A DNA stretch of 64,000 nt from Halosolutus amylolyticus (GCF_023566055.1 NZ_JALIQP010000002.1:1054001-1118000), one strand, 5' to 3'; shown: positions 17,752-26,588, counted from the stretch's first letter. Program-made: numbers and translations. Notes: a model not told the origin generated them from the letters alone.

Positions 17752-18312
17752 TCAGTCGAGCAGGATCGCCATCTCCTGCTCGAAGCTCTCGGTGCCGGTC
17801 GCCTCGAAGCCGACGCGCCGGTAGAGCGCGATCGCCGGGTTGTTCCAGCGTTCGACGGTGAGCCAGACGCGATCGATGCCGCGGTCGCTGGCGTGGCCGA
17901 GCAGGTTCTCGAGGAGGACGGTGCCGATCCCGGCCCGCTGGTACTCCTGGAGGACGAAGATCGCGAGTTCCCACTCGACGTCGTCGTTCTCCTCGATCAG
18001 GGACGGATCGTCGGCGTCGGGGACGAGCATCGCGTGGCCGATCACGTCGCCGTCGTGGCGCGCGACGACGGTGACGCTATCCTCGCCGATCGCCTCGAGC
18101 CAGTTTCGGATGCGCTGTTCGCCGGTCGGCGGAATCCCCTGTGCGCGGTCGGCCGGATCGAACTGGACGTACATGTCGACGACGTCGTCGAGGCCCTCCT
18201 CGACCTCGAGGGCGCGGACCTCGATCGATCGGCCGTCGCCGTCCTCGAACGTCGTCGGCGGCGAGGGGAACGGACCCGACGGGTCGTCGGGGTACTGACG
18301 CGAACCAGGCAT
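17752..18312 (-). CDS. GNAT-family N-acetyltransferase
   Basis: The 186-aa protein has the GNAT fold: strand beta-4 with ELAIFVLQEYQRAGIGTVLLE (acetyl-CoA pyrophosphate loop QRAGIG), then LTVERWNNPAIALYRRVGFE, the usual motif B with an N-x-x-A-x-x-x-Y pattern. A ~60-residue N-terminal part precedes VVDMYVQFDPADRAQGIPP. The ATG at 18310-18312 lies 2 nt after the stop of the Usp gene at 18315-18683, so the two form an operon. Its substrate is unknown; small molecules or protein N-termini/lysines are all possible. Confidence 0.88.
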   Translation of the reverse strand: MPGSRQYPDDPSGPFPSPPTTFEDGDGRSIEVRALEVEEGLDDVVDMYVQFDPADRAQGIPPTGEQRIRNWLEAIGEDSVTVVARHDGDVIGHAMLVPDADDPSLIEENDDVEWELAIFVLQEYQRAGIGTVLLENLLGHASDRGIDRVWLTVERWNNPAIALYRRVGFEATGTESFEQEMAILLD

Positions 18313-18314
18313 GG

Positions 18315-18683
18315 TTATCGGACCAGTTTGACCGTGATCGGCGAGTTCAGCAGGACGAACTCGGTGACCGGGCCGAGCTGGATTTTCCCCATCGGTGACA
18401 GCGTCCCGCCGCCGATGACGAGTTGATCGAACTCGCCCTGTTCGGCGTAATCGACGAGGGCACTGCCTGGGTCGCCGTCGAGGCGTTCGATCGAAGCCTC
18501 GACCCCGGCCGACGAGAGGAGTTCGTCGGCCTGGCGATACATCTCGTCCTGCGAGCGGTCCGCCTCGGGTTTCTGGACGACGGCAACGGACAGGTCGTCG
18601 TCGGCCTCGGTCGTGCGCTCGATCGTCCGACGGAGCGCCGTGACCGACTCGTCGCTTCCCGCGAGCCCCAGCAACACGTTCAT
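18315..18683 (-). CDS. Short universal stress protein family member
   Basis: The 122-aa protein starts MNVLLGLAGSDESVTALRRT and ends IGGGTLSPMGKIQLGPVTEF. It is a compact Usp fold whose loop keeps a GGG...MGKIxLG pattern rather than the usual GxxGx9GS. It is co-transcribed with the downstream GNAT enzyme (2-nt gap). Co-occurrence of Usp and GNAT genes is common in haloarchaea; the functional link is unknown. Confidence 0.82.
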   Translation of the reverse strand: MNVLLGLAGSDESVTALRRTIERTTEADDDLSVAVVQKPEADRSQDEMYRQADELLSSAGVEASIERLDGDPGSALVDYAEQGEFDQLVIGGGTLSPMGKIQLGPVTEFVLLNSPITVKLVR

Positions 18684-18874
18684 GTATACGCGTGTGAGCC
18701 AAGGGACAAAAACCGTTGTGCCGTTCGTCCCCGGGTCAGGAGGCCGATCGATCGGCGATCGAGCCGCCCGCGTCGAGTCGCCACGGGGACCACGACAGCC
18801 GATCGTATGCCGTGCTGGCGCACGCGTTGCGCGTGACGACGGCGTTAAGGGTATGTGGTGAATACGTTGACCGA

Positions 18875-20284
18875 ATGAGTGATGCGGCGCTCGATGTCGT
18901 CGAGTTCCTGCTCACGACGAGCGTGTATTCGGACGACAGACGACTGGACGAGAACGACCTTCCGCCGTCGTACCGCCGGGTGTACTGGACCGGCGGTGTC
19001 GACGACGACGAGAGCGAGAGCGGCGGTGAGCGCCACCGACCCGCCGGGATCAGTCGTCCGCTCTCGGTGACCAACAGTACCGCGCGCGAGGCGACCGACG
19101 TCGATCAGCCGTGGGCGGCCGTCTCCGAGCTGATGTTCACCGAACGCGACGAGTTCTCGGGAACGATCACGCTCGCCGACCAGGACCTCGCGGAACAGTG
19201 GTTCGTCGAGCGCGTCGACGAGGAGCGACTGCTCGAGAACCCGACGCTCGCGAAACACTTCGCCGAGCACGACGAGTACGACGTCGACCACCAGACGGCG
19301 CGCGATCGGAACCGGCCGATCCAGGCCGATCGGGTCTGGATCGACGGCCTGCTCAACCAGTACTTCGACGAGGAAGAGGACGAAGAGATGCTCGACCTCG
19401 TGGAGGTTCGCGCCCCCGAGGAGGTCGAGATGTCGCTGGACGACCTCGTCCTGACCGACGACCAGGAGAACGAACTCGACAAGATCTCGAAGGCGATCGA
19501 ACACCGCGACTACCTCAAGGACATCGGCCTGCGCGAGATCGGGAAGCTGCTGTTCGTCGGCCCGCCGGGGACCGGCAAGACGTCGACGGCGCAGGCGCTG
19601 GCCCAGGACATGGACCTGCCGTTCGTCGAGGTCAAACTGTCGATGATCACCTCGCAGTACCTGGGCGAGACGGCGAAAAACGTCGACAAGACGTTCGAGG
19701 TCGCGAAGCGACTCTCGCCGTGCATTCTGTTCATCGACGAGTTCGACTTCGTCGCCAAGACCCGGAGCAGCGACGAACACGCCGCCCTCAAGCGCGCGGT
19801 CAACACCCTCCTGAAGAGCATCGACAACATCTCGCTGATCGAGGACGACGTCCTGCTCATCGGCGCGACCAACCACCCCGACCAGCTAGACGACGCGGCC
19901 TGGCGGCGCTTCGACGAGATCATCAACTTCCCCAAGCCCGACTACGGCATGCGGGCCGACATCCTCCGGGTCATCACCCGGACCATGGACATCGACGAGT
20001 TCGATCCGGAACTCGTGGCCGACGCGACAGAGGGACTGACCGGCAGCGACCTCCGGATGGTCCTGCGCGAGGCCGTCCTGGAGGCCCTGACCGAGGACCG
20101 GACGCAACTGACCCAGGACGACCTGCTCGAGGCCGTCGAGGAGTTCGAGGAGCGCGACACCCTGAAGAACATGGACATGATGGGCGGCGATCACGACGCG
20201 CTGGTCGCCGGCGGCGATCTCGGCAAGGCGAGCGATGGTGGCGAGCCACACGATCACGACCACTCGCACGACCACGATCACTGA
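18875..20284 (+). CDS. AAA+ ATPase with His/Asp-rich C-terminal tail
   Basis: The 469-aa cytoplasmic protein has an N-terminal region of ~200 residues of unknown fold, then an AAA core. Walker A GPPGTGKT is at 229-236, Walker B CILFIDEFDF at 283-292, sensor 1 GATNHPDQLD near 330, and an arginine-finger segment AAWRRFDE follows. The N-terminal part contains an acidic patch YFDEEEDEEMLDLVEV. The protein ends in a metal-binding-like tail EPHDHDHSHDHDH. It resembles COG0464 ATPases annotated simply as AAA family ATPase. No neighbour suggests a substrate. Start MSDAALDVVEFLLTTS follows a short gap after a GTTAAGG box. Confidence 0.9.
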   Translation: MSDAALDVVEFLLTTSVYSDDRRLDENDLPPSYRRVYWTGGVDDDESESGGERHRPAGISRPLSVTNSTAREATDVDQPWAAVSELMFTERDEFSGTITLADQDLAEQWFVERVDEERLLENPTLAKHFAEHDEYDVDHQTARDRNRPIQADRVWIDGLLNQYFDEEEDEEMLDLVEVRAPEEVEMSLDDLVLTDDQENELDKISKAIEHRDYLKDIGLREIGKLLFVGPPGTGKTSTAQALAQDMDLPFVEVKLSMITSQYLGETAKNVDKTFEVAKRLSPCILFIDEFDFVAKTRSSDEHAALKRAVNTLLKSIDNISLIEDDVLLIGATNHPDQLDDAAWRRFDEIINFPKPDYGMRADILRVITRTMDIDEFDPELVADATEGLTGSDLRMVLREAVLEALTEDRTQLTQDDLLEAVEEFEERDTLKNMDMMGGDHDALVAGGDLGKASDGGEPHDHDHSHDHDH

Positions 20285-20431
20285 TTTTCGCGGCCGCGAT
20301 CGATCGCCGTCCGCATCCGATCGAAACCCGGTTGCGATCGCCGACGGGTTCCGATCGGGCGCGACGTCGTTATCGATCACCGCGCCGATCGCGAGTAGGT
20401 GGGGCGGACCGACTCGCGAGTCGCGAAGGGA

Positions 20432-23332
20432 CTACTCGGTCTCGTCGGCCGCGTCGCTCCCGTCGGCGTCGCTCTCGTCGGCGTCGCCGAGCGCGTTCGA
20501 CGCGGCGTAGGCGGCCCCGCCCGCGACGCCGGCCGCGCCAGCGGCGACGCCGAATCCGGGGATGGCGGACGATCCCTCGTCCGTCTCGTCCGCGGTCTCC
20601 TCGTCCGGGTCGGTCGCGACGTCGTCCCCGATCGGGGCGAACGGAATCGTCGCGACCTCGTCCACGGAGTGGGCGAGCGCCTCGGACTGGTCGATGTTGC
20701 CGGGCGTCACCATGTCGATGACGTTCGGCGCGTCGGACCCGTTCGCCCCGCCGAACGACCAGTCGCCGCCGTCGGTGCCGACCTGGCGGATGCGGCCCTC
20801 GCCGTAGCCGTCCATGCTGAACACGAGCGCCATCCCCTCGCCCTCGGGCAGGTAGTCGAGGCCGTCGTCGGGGACGGTCATCCTGATCGTCCGCGGATCC
20901 TGGGTGCGATCGTAGTGGAGTTCGACGTCGCTGACGTGGGTGCCCTCGGCGTCCTCGACGCGGGGCTGGAACTCGTCGACGAACCCGTCGGCGACGACGC
21001 GGTGGTGGTAGGCGGCCTCGAACTCGGCGTTGACGCCGGTTCGGGCCTCGGTCGTCCCCGCCTCGCCGTCCGGGTTCCGGAAGTAGACCTGCATCATCGG
21101 GTGCGAAAAGCCCAGGGGGCCGTTCCAGGGATCGCTGAGTTCGTTCTGGAACTCGTAGGCGATGCGGTAGTGGCCGTCGCCCTCCTCGATCGTCACGGAC
21201 GCGAGATCGAACTCGCCCTCGGGGATCTCGTCGGTCTCGGGGTAGGTGTAGCTCCCGGGGCCGTGGTCGGTGCCTTCCTCGGAGGGCCACTCGACGAGCG
21301 CGTCGCTCGAGAGCACGAATTCCTCGGGTTCGTCGGCTTCCAGCACCACGGCCGTCCCGACGGTCACCGCGGCGGTCCCGGTCTCCTCGTCGTACTCGAT
21401 GTTCGCCGGCGAATCGGAGAGCAGGTTCTCCTCGTGGACGTAGTCGCCGACGGTGATCGTCTGTGGACCGGTCTCGAAGTTGAGGAAGACGACTGCACGC
21501 CTGTCGGTGTCGGGGTCGTACCGGGCGTACGCGAGCGCCCCGTCCTCCTCGCTCTCGTAGTCGATCCGTTCGAGTCGGCCCCGTGCGCCGAAGGCCGGGT
21601 GATCGTGGTAGAGATCGACGAGGCGATCGTAGAAGTCGAGCACGTACTCGTCGAACTCGCCCCAGTTCATCGCCTCCCGCCAGTCGTAGAGGCCGGTCTC
21701 CTGCCCGTAGTAGAGCATCGGCACGCCCGGGAGCGTGAACGTCGCCGCGGCGGCGGCGCGCTGGGACTCGGCGTCGTGGCTCGCGAGGAAACGATCGGTG
21801 TCGTGGTTCTCGATGTACTGGAGGAACAGCGCGTGGTCGGGTGCGCCCTCCTGGCGGCGGCGCTCGACGGCGTCGAGGATCGACTCGGGGTTCCCGTCGG
21901 CGGCGTCGCCGAGCGCCGCGTGGAGGTGGTTGTCGTAGTGGACGTCGAACAGGCCGCCGGCGTACTCGACGTCGTAGGGCATCGTCTCGTCGAGCAGGAG
22001 GAACTCCGGATCGTGGCGCTTGATCCGATCGTACATCTCCTGCCAGAAGCCCTTGGGGACGCCCCAGCCGACGTCCGCCCGGATGCCGTCGACCTTCTCG
22101 ACCCAGTAGTCGATCACCTCGAGACAGAACTGGCGCACCTCGGGGTTGTCGTAGTTGAGGTTCGGAATGCCGCCCCAGCCGAAGTAGAACTCCGCCTCGA
22201 GGGCGTCCCGATCCGTCCAGCGGTACCAGTCGACGTACTTCTCGTGGTCGGGGTTGTCGGGATCGGTCGCGGCCTCGAAGAACGGGTGACTGTCGGCCGT
22301 ATGGTTGATCACGAGGTCGAAGATGACCTTGATGTCGTGTTCGTGGCACTCCTCGACGAGCGCCTCGAAGTCTTCCATCGTCCCGAGGTCGGGATCGGTC
22401 GAGAAGTAGTCGACCGTGTGGTAGCCGTGGGGGCCGCCTTCCTCCGGCGGCGTGCCGAAGCCCCGATCGGTCTCGACGAACGGCGTCATCCAGACGGCGT
22501 CGACGCCGAGGTCCGCCATGTGGGCGACGCGATCGGCGATCGTGTCGAACGTGGGGTCGTCCTGGTCGGGGAATCGGCGGGTGAAGATCTCGTAGACGAC
22601 GGCGTCCTCGGCCCAGTCGGGCACGTCGTAGGGGTGCTCGACGGTGATCGAGTCGCCGTCGGGGACGAGGTCGATCGCGTCGGGAACGGAGTGGCGGGTG
22701 CCGACGGCGACCGCGTGGACGCGGACGCGATCGTCGATGTCGGCGGCCGAGATCGGGCCGTCGAGTCCGCCGAGTCGATCGCGGTGGCGATCGTCGACGA
22801 CGAACTCCACGTCGAGGTCGCTCCCGATGACGTCCTCCCGTTCCGGTTCGCTCGCCGTAGCGTTCAACAGCACCTGCCCGCCCACGACCTCGGCGTCGAG
22901 GTCGACGCGCGGACGCGGATCGTCCTCGGTATCGTCCGGGTAGACCCGAACCGTGAGTTCGTGGGTGCCGTCGGGAGCCTCGAGTTCGAGGCGGTACTCA
23001 CCGGGTTCGTCGGGATCGAACGCGACGACGTCGTCGCCCGAGAGGTCGGGGTCCGCCCCGTCCGGTGCGTCGACGATCGACCACGAGTAGGTCGCGTCCC
23101 CGTCCGGATTCCAGGGCGCGAGGCTGTCCCGCGTCTCCGTCTCGTGACCGAGCGGGTCGGCGATCGCCTCGTTCGCGTGCAGAAAGCGGGGCGGGCCCGG
23201 GTGGTGGGAGCCGTCGCCGCTCTCGAGATCGATCGACGCCGCGTCTGTCCGGTGATCGGCACTCGCCGGCGTTCCGAAGGCCGAAGCCGTCGTCGCGGCG
23301 GCGAGCGTCGTGATGAACGTTCGTCGGTTCAC
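20432..23332 (-). CDS. Secreted GH13 alpha-amylase-type glycoside hydrolase
   Basis: The 966-aa exported enzyme has a Tat signal (NRRTFITTLAAATTASAFG) and beta-sandwich N-terminal regions (~80-235). The GH13 (beta/alpha)8 domain follows: DLVINHT at 339-345, nucleophile D420 in GIRADVGWG, acid/base E449 in LLLDETMPYD, and D511 in YIENHDTDR. A C-terminal all-beta domain (~690-905) resembles glucodextranase C domains. The end has a PGFG motif (925-928), a hydrophobic Ala/Gly helix and an unusual acidic tail. It should degrade extracellular alpha-glucans such as starch or pullulan-like polymers. A TATA element (aatattaa, minus) lies ~30 nt upstream. Confidence 0.93.
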   Translation of the reverse strand: MNRRTFITTLAAATTASAFGTPASADHRTDAASIDLESGDGSHHPGPPRFLHANEAIADPLGHETETRDSLAPWNPDGDATYSWSIVDAPDGADPDLSGDDVVAFDPDEPGEYRLELEAPDGTHELTVRVYPDDTEDDPRPRVDLDAEVVGGQVLLNATASEPEREDVIGSDLDVEFVVDDRHRDRLGGLDGPISAADIDDRVRVHAVAVGTRHSVPDAIDLVPDGDSITVEHPYDVPDWAEDAVVYEIFTRRFPDQDDPTFDTIADRVAHMADLGVDAVWMTPFVETDRGFGTPPEEGGPHGYHTVDYFSTDPDLGTMEDFEALVEECHEHDIKVIFDLVINHTADSHPFFEAATDPDNPDHEKYVDWYRWTDRDALEAEFYFGWGGIPNLNYDNPEVRQFCLEVIDYWVEKVDGIRADVGWGVPKGFWQEMYDRIKRHDPEFLLLDETMPYDVEYAGGLFDVHYDNHLHAALGDAADGNPESILDAVERRRQEGAPDHALFLQYIENHDTDRFLASHDAESQRAAAAATFTLPGVPMLYYGQETGLYDWREAMNWGEFDEYVLDFYDRLVDLYHDHPAFGARGRLERIDYESEEDGALAYARYDPDTDRRAVVFLNFETGPQTITVGDYVHEENLLSDSPANIEYDEETGTAAVTVGTAVVLEADEPEEFVLSSDALVEWPSEEGTDHGPGSYTYPETDEIPEGEFDLASVTIEEGDGHYRIAYEFQNELSDPWNGPLGFSHPMMQVYFRNPDGEAGTTEARTGVNAEFEAAYHHRVVADGFVDEFQPRVEDAEGTHVSDVELHYDRTQDPRTIRMTVPDDGLDYLPEGEGMALVFSMDGYGEGRIRQVGTDGGDWSFGGANGSDAPNVIDMVTPGNIDQSEALAHSVDEVATIPFAPIGDDVATDPDEETADETDEGSSAIPGFGVAAGAAGVAGGAAYAASNALGDADESDADGSDAADETE

Positions 23333-23360
23333 GGTGTGTCACGTGTTCGAGCGCCGCACT

Positions 23361-23368
23361 TTAATATT
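23361..23368 (-). promoter_or_regulatory. TATA-like element of the GH13 amylase gene
   Basis: The sequence ttaatatt (plus strand), read on the minus strand as aatattaa, lies 29-36 nt upstream of the amylase ATG. This spacing suits a leaderless or near-leaderless haloarchaeal promoter. The region around it is the only AT-rich patch nearby. Confidence 0.5.
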
Positions 23369-23446
23369 TGTGACGAAAAAACACATCATAGTTATTGTTC
23401 CTGAGGCGACGCCACCCTTTTCGTCCCACCGCCCGATACGGCGGAT

Positions 23447-23506
23447 ATGACCACCGATCGGAACGTGTTCGGGACCGAACTCGACCAGGAGGAGTCGGCG
23501 GAGTGA
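23447..23506 (+). pseudogene. 19-aa ORF resembling the N-terminus of DUF2237 proteins (remnant)
   Basis: ATG 23447-23449 opens a 19-codon frame, MTTDRNVFGTELDQEESAE, closed by TGA 12 nt before the PhnP-like gene. DUF2237 proteins typically start with a similar (N/K)NVxGxxL segment followed by a Cys-rich body, which is absent here. The frame may be a truncated remnant or a genuine micro-ORF in the leader of the downstream hydrolase gene. The similarity rests on about ten residues and is recalled from memory. Confidence 0.35.
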
Positions 23507-23517
23507 CCGCCGCACCG

Positions 23518-24345
23518 ATGCGCGTTACGCTGCTGGGAACCGGCGACACGACCGGCACGCCCACCGTCGGCTGCGACTGCGACACCTGCGAGGCGGCGCG
23601 AGAGCGCGGCGTCGAACGGACCCGGTTCTCGGTCCACGTCGAGAACGGTCGGATCGGCGAGTCGCTCCTGATCGACTTCAGCCCGGACTTCCGGTACCAG
23701 TTCCTCCGGGACGAGGTCCCCCTGCCCGACGCCGCCGTCATCACGCACGTCCACTTCGACCACCTCGACGGCCTCGGCAACGCCTTCCGCGTCTTCGACT
23801 CGCTTTCCGTCTACGCCGCCGACGAGACCGACCCCGAGACCGGGACGAGCGTCGCGGAGACCGTCCGCTCTGACTACCACTACCTCGATCCGATCGACGT
23901 CCACCCGACGACGCCGTTCGAACCGGTTCGCGTCTGCGGATTCGACGTGACGCTCGTCCCCGTCGACCACCCGCCGCTGGTCTGTTACGGCGTCGTCGTC
24001 GAGGACCCCGTAACGGGGGCCAAACTGTCGCTCACGGGAGATACGAGCTACGACGTTCCCGATCGATCGCGCGAGACGCTCGCCGATCCGGACCTCCTGC
24101 TGGCCGACGCCATCGTGCCCGCCGACCTCTGCGAGTACCACCCGATCGGAGGTCGCCACGAGGGGCCCGACGGCGTCCCGCGAACGTTCGGCACGAAACA
24201 CATGACCCGCGAAGGCGCGCTCGCGCTGGCCGACGAACTCGGGGCCGATCGGACGCGACTGGTCCACCTCGCCCACTACTACCCCGCCGAGGAGGCGTTC
24301 GCGGAGCCGCTGGCGATCGACGGCGAGCAGTACGTCCTCGACTGA
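23518..24345 (+). CDS. PhnP-like metallo-beta-lactamase-fold phosphodiesterase
   Basis: The 275-aa protein starts MRVTLLGTGDTTGTPTVGCD; earlier in-frame codons lack family similarity. The metallo-beta-lactamase motif THVHFDH places metal ligands at H77, H79, D81 and H82. A PhnP-type cysteine cluster GCDCDTC (C19, C21, C24) could bind a structural zinc. LTGDTSYD and VHLAHYY supply further ligands. Homologues hydrolyse phosphoribosyl cyclic phosphate or other cyclic phosphodiesters; no phn operon is present, so the substrate is open. Its TGA stop is the first triplet of repeat copy B. Confidence 0.87.
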   Translation: MRVTLLGTGDTTGTPTVGCDCDTCEAARERGVERTRFSVHVENGRIGESLLIDFSPDFRYQFLRDEVPLPDAAVITHVHFDHLDGLGNAFRVFDSLSVYAADETDPETGTSVAETVRSDYHYLDPIDVHPTTPFEPVRVCGFDVTLVPVDHPPLVCYGVVVEDPVTGAKLSLTGDTSYDVPDRSRETLADPDLLLADAIVPADLCEYHPIGGRHEGPDGVPRTFGTKHMTREGALALADELGADRTRLVHLAHYYPAEEAFAEPLAIDGEQYVLD

Positions 24346-24428
24346 TACGGATTGCTGTACCGATGTACCGGCGCAACCGCGATCCGGGAGGCGGTTGCGC
24401 CGGAACTGACGCACAGTAAACCGTATGA
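24343..24428. repeat. Dispersed stop-anchored inverted-repeat element, copy B
   Basis: An 86-bp element begins with the TGA stop of the hydrolase gene (TGATACGGATTGCTGTA) and ends CAGTAAACCGTATGA. The ends are imperfect terminal inverted repeats of ~16 bp. The centre is a perfect 13-bp stem, CCGGCGCAACCGC paired with GCGGTTGCGCCGG around a gatccggga loop. The same element is at 26740-26825 in the opposite orientation. Confidence 0.9.
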
Positions 24429-24528
24429 AGCGGGTACGAGGCCGACCGGAGAGCCGAGGGCCGGCCCAGCGATCGACCCACGTGGCGCAACCACGGCGCT
24501 CAAGAGCGTCGACCTCCCTGTTCGAGGT

Positions 24529-25107
24529 ATGAACTGGCGCAGACGCCGGGTCCTCGGCGCGACGATCGCGGCCGCCACGTTCGCCGGCTGTCTCGGCGAC
24601 GACGGCGACTCGACCGACGAACGCGATCCGGACGGCGAGACGGACGACGCCGCCCACGGGGACGATCGGGACGCAGAGACCGTCATCGCGGAGTACGACC
24701 TCGCGGACCGGACCGGCGAGGACCCCGTCGCGATCAGCGTCGATGCCGCGGGTGACGGCTTCGACCCCGCGGGGTTCGAGATCGACCCCTCGACGACCGT
24801 CGAGTGGACCTGGGAGGGCGGCGAGGCGGTCGACGCCATCTATCCGATCGACGTCCCCGCCGAGTGCATGTGGGACGAAAGCGAGCCGACGGTTCCCGAG
24901 GGCGATAGCTGGGACCGACTCTTCTGGGCGCCCGGCGACTACCTCTACGGCAGTCGCGACGCGGACGGCGAGGAGTTCACGGGCGTCTTTCGCGTTCGCG
25001 CGAGCGTCGACGGGGACGACGTCGGGTCCGGAGACGGCGACGGGAACCACACGAACGGGACCGAAGACGGCACGAGCGCGGAGGACCACGCGGACGACGA
25101 AACGTAA
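24529..25107 (+). CDS. Halocyanin/cupredoxin-like lipoprotein without obvious copper ligands
   Basis: The 192-aa exported lipoprotein has a Tat-type leader (MNWRRRRVLGATIAAATFAG) and lipobox FAGC, so it should be anchored outside the membrane. An acidic linker follows, then a plastocyanin-like domain: VDAAGDGFDPAGFEIDPSTT, VEWTWEGG, and APGDYLYGSRDADGEEFTGV. In true halocyanins the last segment contains C-x-x-H-x-x-x-x-M copper ligands; here the positions read GSRDADGEEF. It may have lost copper binding. An acidic, Asn/Thr/Gly-rich tail closes the protein. Confidence 0.72.
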   Translation: MNWRRRRVLGATIAAATFAGCLGDDGDSTDERDPDGETDDAAHGDDRDAETVIAEYDLADRTGEDPVAISVDAAGDGFDPAGFEIDPSTTVEWTWEGGEAVDAIYPIDVPAECMWDESEPTVPEGDSWDRLFWAPGDYLYGSRDADGEEFTGVFRVRASVDGDDVGSGDGDGNHTNGTEDGTSAEDHADDET

Positions 25108-25135
25108 CGCTGGGACGAGCCAGCACCCCGATCGC

Positions 25136-26158
25136 TCACCCGAATCGATCGAGGCCGGACTGTCGGCGACGTCTCCCGTCCGGATCGCGCACCCATCGGG
25201 TTCGTCGCGATCGTTCGTCGTCGAGGTCGACCGCCGGCGGAGAGTCGGCCTCGTACCCCGGACACGACGGCCCGCACTCGGACCCGGCGTCGACGACGCG
25301 CCCGTTCCACGCGCAGTAGGGCACGGTCGCACCGGCGTCGGTCGTCGGCTGGCAGGACTCACAGGCCGGGAACGCGTACGTTCGCCACCCTTTCCCGTAG
25401 GCGCGTTCGGTGATCCGGCGGCGCGCTCGCGCCTTCTCGGCGGGGGAGACGACCGCCACGTCCGTCCGGCCAGGGTGGAACTCGATCGGTTCGATCCCCG
25501 GTTCGTCGACGGGCAACGGCCTCGGTTCGCGGACGACCTCGATCTCGACGACGGGATCGCCGCCAGCGGGAACGCCGTCGCCCGCCTCGGCCGTCGTACC
25601 ACGATCGTCGCGGTGGACTCGCCAGACGCCGACCGCGGCCGGAATGCGGTTCAGGTGGGCGCGCGTGACGTAGCTCTCGGTCGCGAGGATCACCGCGTCG
25701 ACCAGCGCGAGGCTGACGTCGGTCCGGAGTTGCGCTTCGAGGTCGCCGGGTCGACCGAGGTCCGGTTTGTTCTCGATCCCGACGAGGCGATCGTACCAGT
25801 CGGGATAGCGGGCGACCTGGCGGACGTAGTCGCGACCGCGCCGGCGTTCGCGTTCGAAGAAGCCGATCTCGAGGGCTCGCTCGGTGGCTCGCCGGGCCTG
25901 TGCCGGGTGGCAGTCGAAGGCGTCTTTCCAGTAGCGCGCCCGGCCGGGGCCGACGGCGGACTCGATCGCGGCGTCGGGGATCGTCTCGCCCGTGAGGGCG
26001 ACCCGATCGGCGAACGCGGGACCGGGATCGACGCAGACGACGTCGAGAATCCGACCCCCGGGCTCTGCGACGCTCCCGCCGAGTTGCCGGGCGACGATCC
26101 CCTCCCGTCGCTCCTCGAGCGCGGCACACAGCGCGAGTTCGAACGCGAACTCGGACAC
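25136..26158 (-). CDS. Haloarchaeal conserved protein (DUF5787-like)
   Basis: The ~340-aa protein matches what I recall of DUF5787: EFAFELALCAALEERREGIV at the start, GPGRARYWKDAFDCHPAQAR near residue 80, IENKPDLGRPGDLEAQLRTD near 140, and a C-terminal cysteine-rich segment (FPACESCQP...PYCAW...CGPSCPGYE) that may bind zinc. The IENKPDL...E..LRTDVSLA pattern recalls restriction-endonuclease-like cores (E-x-K), so a nuclease role is conceivable. I chose GTG 26156-26158 because the family begins near EFAFEL; ATG 26185 is the alternative. Confidence 0.72.
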   Translation of the reverse strand: MSEFAFELALCAALEERREGIVARQLGGSVAEPGGRILDVVCVDPGPAFADRVALTGETIPDAAIESAVGPGRARYWKDAFDCHPAQARRATERALEIGFFERERRRGRDYVRQVARYPDWYDRLVGIENKPDLGRPGDLEAQLRTDVSLALVDAVILATESYVTRAHLNRIPAAVGVWRVHRDDRGTTAEAGDGVPAGGDPVVEIEVVREPRPLPVDEPGIEPIEFHPGRTDVAVVSPAEKARARRRITERAYGKGWRTYAFPACESCQPTTDAGATVPYCAWNGRVVDAGSECGPSCPGYEADSPPAVDLDDERSRRTRWVRDPDGRRRRQSGLDRFG

Positions 26159-26297
26159 GGTGATGGGGAGGCGCGCGATCGACAAAAGTCGTGGGATCGG
26201 CGGGGTCTACCTCCCGCGTCGTGGGCCGATTCTGGACGCCGAATCGTCGGGGGTTCGGTCGGTGTGCCGGGTCGTCGTCGGACCGTTCAACGCGCGG

Positions 26298-26588
26298 TTA
26301 TCGGGCGCGAACGGCGGCCGCCGAGCGCCGCCGTCGATCGAACCGCCGGCCGAGCCAGCGGCCTACCAGTCGCGCGCCGGCGAGGCCGGCACCGATCGTG
26401 CCGAGTCCGACGAGCAGCGCGACTGCGATCGTCACGAGTGATACGTCACGCACGACTGCCGTCGCCACGAGCGCGAGGGTCGTCGCCGCGACCAACAGAA
26501 TCGTCGTTCCGAGCGCGACGACGGCGATGTCGAGGAGACTCCGTCCGTCGATCGAGTCGACCGTCCGCGGTGGTCTGGTCGTAGTCAT
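26298..26588 (-). CDS. Small membrane protein with two transmembrane helices
   Basis: This 96-aa protein starts MTTTRPPRTVDSIDGRSLLD. Two hydrophobic segments (about residues 20-45 and 50-78) form a hairpin, and the C-terminus is very basic (GRRFDRRRRSAAAVRAR), probably facing the cytoplasm. No family is recognised. The longer open frame upstream reads through an AT-rich promoter-like patch and the repeat element, so the internal ATG was preferred. Confidence 0.6.
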   Translation of the reverse strand: MTTTRPPRTVDSIDGRSLLDIAVVALGTTILLVAATTLALVATAVVRDVSLVTIAVALLVGLGTIGAGLAGARLVGRWLGRRFDRRRRSAAAVRAR

